A stretch of 5,097 nt of DNA from an uncultured Eubacteriales bacterium. GTDB lineage: Bacteria; Bacillota; Clostridia; Peptostreptococcales; Anaerovoracaceae. Below the pieces are notes generated by a model that worked only from the letters and a program-made list of their open reading frames with translations, had not been told where the DNA came from and searched no databases. Both the position numbers and the translations under genes were made by a program. The stretch is taken from contig CACWYF010000187.1 of the NCBI GenBank assembly GCA_902765035.1, forward strand, positions 1 to 5,097, written 5' to 3'. This document shows positions 3,834-5,097 of this stretch, piece by piece. The first letter of the stretch is position 1. Each line of letters begins with the position of its first letter.

Positions 3834-5097
3834 ATGGAAACAATTGCTAGTATCAACTCTGCCGTCAACAATTTCGTATGGGGCGTGCCTGCAATGGTAT
3901 GCATCTTCGGAATCGGCCTCTACCTGAGTATCAGGACCGGATTCATCCAGATCCGCAAGTTCGGACTCGCGATGAAGGAGACCTTCGGCAAGATCTTCAA
4001 CAAGGACGCCACAGCCGAGGGAGCTATCTCACCTTTCCAGGCGCTGTGTACGGCACTTGCCGCGACAGTCGGAACGGGCAACATCGCAGGCGTAGCCGGC
4101 GCTATCGCCATAGGCGGCCCGGGAGCAGTCTTCTGGATGTGGATATCCGCACTGCTCGGAATGTGCACCAAGTTCTCGGAAGTAACACTTGCAGTTCACT
4201 TCAGAGAGATCGATGACACAGGCACATATGTAGGCGGACCTATGTACTACATCAAGAACGGCCTCGGAAAGAACTGGAAGTGGCTCGGATCACTGTTCGC
4301 GATCTTCGGCGTCCTCGCTGTATTCGGTACAGGTAATGCTACACAGGTCAACACGATCACAACATCTATTGACACTGCGCTTACATCCTTCAACGTAATG
4401 GGAGACGGAGGGATCAAGACCCTCAACCTCATCCTCGGTATCGTTATTGCGATCCTCATCGCATTCATCCTGATCGGCGGCGTACAGAGAATCGGAGCTG
4501 TTACTGAGAAACTCGTTCCGTTCATGGCTGTATTCTACATCCTGCTCGGACTCGGCGTTATCGTCATCAACTGGAGATACGTTCCGTCCGCTATCGGTTC
4601 AATCTTTGCAGGCGCATTCAGTCCTTCAGGCGTTACAGGCGGTGTTGTAGGAAGCATGTTCCTCAGCGTTCAGAAAGGTATCGCAAGAGGTATCTTCTCC
4701 AACGAGGCAGGACTTGGTACAGGTTCAATGGCACACGCCAGCGCTGACGTTAACCACCCTGTAAAGCAGGGATTCTTCGGAATCTTCGAGGTATTCGTAG
4801 ATACTATCGTTATCTGCACAATGACAGCACTTATCATCCTCTGCGGACGCGCTCAGTTCGAGTATGGCGTACCTGCAGGAGCTGAGATCACGATCCAGGG
4901 CTTCACAAACACATACGGAAGCTGGGTATCAGTCTTTACAGCTGTAGCAATGTGCTGCTTCGCATTCTCGACTATCCTCGGATGGGGACTCTACGGAACA
5001 AGATGCTCTGAGTTCCTCTTCGGCAGCAAGGCCGCAAAGCCTTTCCTGATCCTCTACGCACTCGTAGCTATCCTCGGTGCAACAATGGATCTCGGAA
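3834..5097 (+). CDS. AGCS sodium:alanine/glycine symporter (C-terminus outside window)
   Basis: The 421 visible codons stay open to the right edge. This is most of an AGCS-family (Na_Ala_symp) transporter, which usually has about 450-490 residues. These inner-membrane proteins import alanine or glycine with sodium. Family marks are V-G-T-G-N-I-A-G-V-A-G-A-I at 79-91 with G-G-P-G-A-V-F-W (94-101), G-G-P-M-Y-Y-I (134-140), and F-S-N-E-A-G-L-G-T-G-S-M-A-H-A at 288-302. The Asn of SNEAG and of GTGN lies in regions that line the substrate site in this family. Many apolar segments agree with a multi-helix membrane protein (for example 15-33, 198-216, 229-245, 320-337). AAGGAG (3822-3827) lies 6 bases before the ATG. 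An in-frame ATG at 3741 would add 31 residues but has no ribosome binding site. Its leader holds the tandem glycine riboswitch, so glycine is a likely substrate; alanine is also possible. Confidence 0.95.
   Translation, partial: METIASINSAVNNFVWGVPAMVCIFGIGLYLSIRTGFIQIRKFGLAMKETFGKIFNKDATAEGAISPFQALCTALAATVGTGNIAGVAGAIAIGGPGAVFWMWISALLGMCTKFSEVTLAVHFREIDDTGTYVGGPMYYIKNGLGKNWKWLGSLFAIFGVLAVFGTGNATQVNTITTSIDTALTSFNVMGDGGIKTLNLILGIVIAILIAFILIGGVQRIGAVTEKLVPFMAVFYILLGLGVIVINWRYVPSAIGSIFAGAFSPSGVTGGVVGSMFLSVQKGIARGIFSNEAGLGTGSMAHASADVNHPVKQGFFGIFEVFVDTIVICTMTALIILCGRAQFEYGVPAGAEITIQGFTNTYGSWVSVFTAVAMCCFAFSTILGWGLYGTRCSEFLFGSKAAKPFLILYALVAILGATMDLG

Noticed and set aside
3878..4525. A 112-codon plus-strand ORF and two minus-strand ORFs over the symporter
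   Set aside because: The symporter frame is open and carries the family motifs across this whole stretch; the others are frame shadows.
1..5097. CRISPR array, IS element, tRNA or rRNA
   Set aside because: No spaced direct repeats, transposase frame, terminal inverted repeats, cloverleaf or rRNA segment were seen in reading the window.

Overview
The window looks like chromosome from an anaerobic Clostridia-type Firmicute of roughly 50% GC. Supporting signs are strong AGGAGG-type ribosome binding sites, one TTG start, a tandem glycine riboswitch of the Bacillus/Clostridium style, a ProX-type prolyl-tRNA editing gene and an AGCS amino acid symporter. The species cannot be named from the sequence. 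No mobile element, tRNA, rRNA or CRISPR array is visible.

Layout. (1) Positions 57-2001, minus strand: a compact three-gene operon read right to left. It holds a ROK glucokinase, a ProX/YbaK-type editing deacylase 23 bp downstream, and a YbgC-like hotdog acyl-CoA thioesterase whose ATG shares one base with the deacylase stop. A further gene may begin at the left edge. The operon has a TATAAT -10 box, and a perfect 7-1-7 palindrome lies between that box and the -35 position. (2) Positions 2129-2404, plus strand: a self-contained mini-gene. It has a possible promoter, a leader with a GC-rich hairpin, a near-perfect Shine-Dalgarno, a 28-codon ORF ending in tandem stops, and a strong intrinsic terminator. 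The encoded peptide is hydrophobic at its N-terminus and I do not recognise it. (3) Positions 2463-3335, minus strand: a LysR-family regulator starting at TTG. (4) Positions 3336-3833: a divergent control region. It carries an inverted repeat beside the LysR gene, two facing -10 candidates, and a tandem glycine riboswitch (kink-turn P0, aptamer I, aptamer II) that runs directly into an intrinsic terminator. (5) Position 3834 to the right edge, plus strand: 421 codons of an AGCS sodium:alanine/glycine symporter, cut by the window end.

How it fits together. The riboswitch should control the symporter. The 3' strand of aptamer II P1 is also the first bases of the terminator, so glycine binding is predicted to block termination and switch uptake on. 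That would suit an organism that uses glycine as a substrate. The LysR regulator is divergent from the symporter and may act on the same region. The glucokinase operon is separate and appears to have its own operator. The least explained element is the 28-residue gene.
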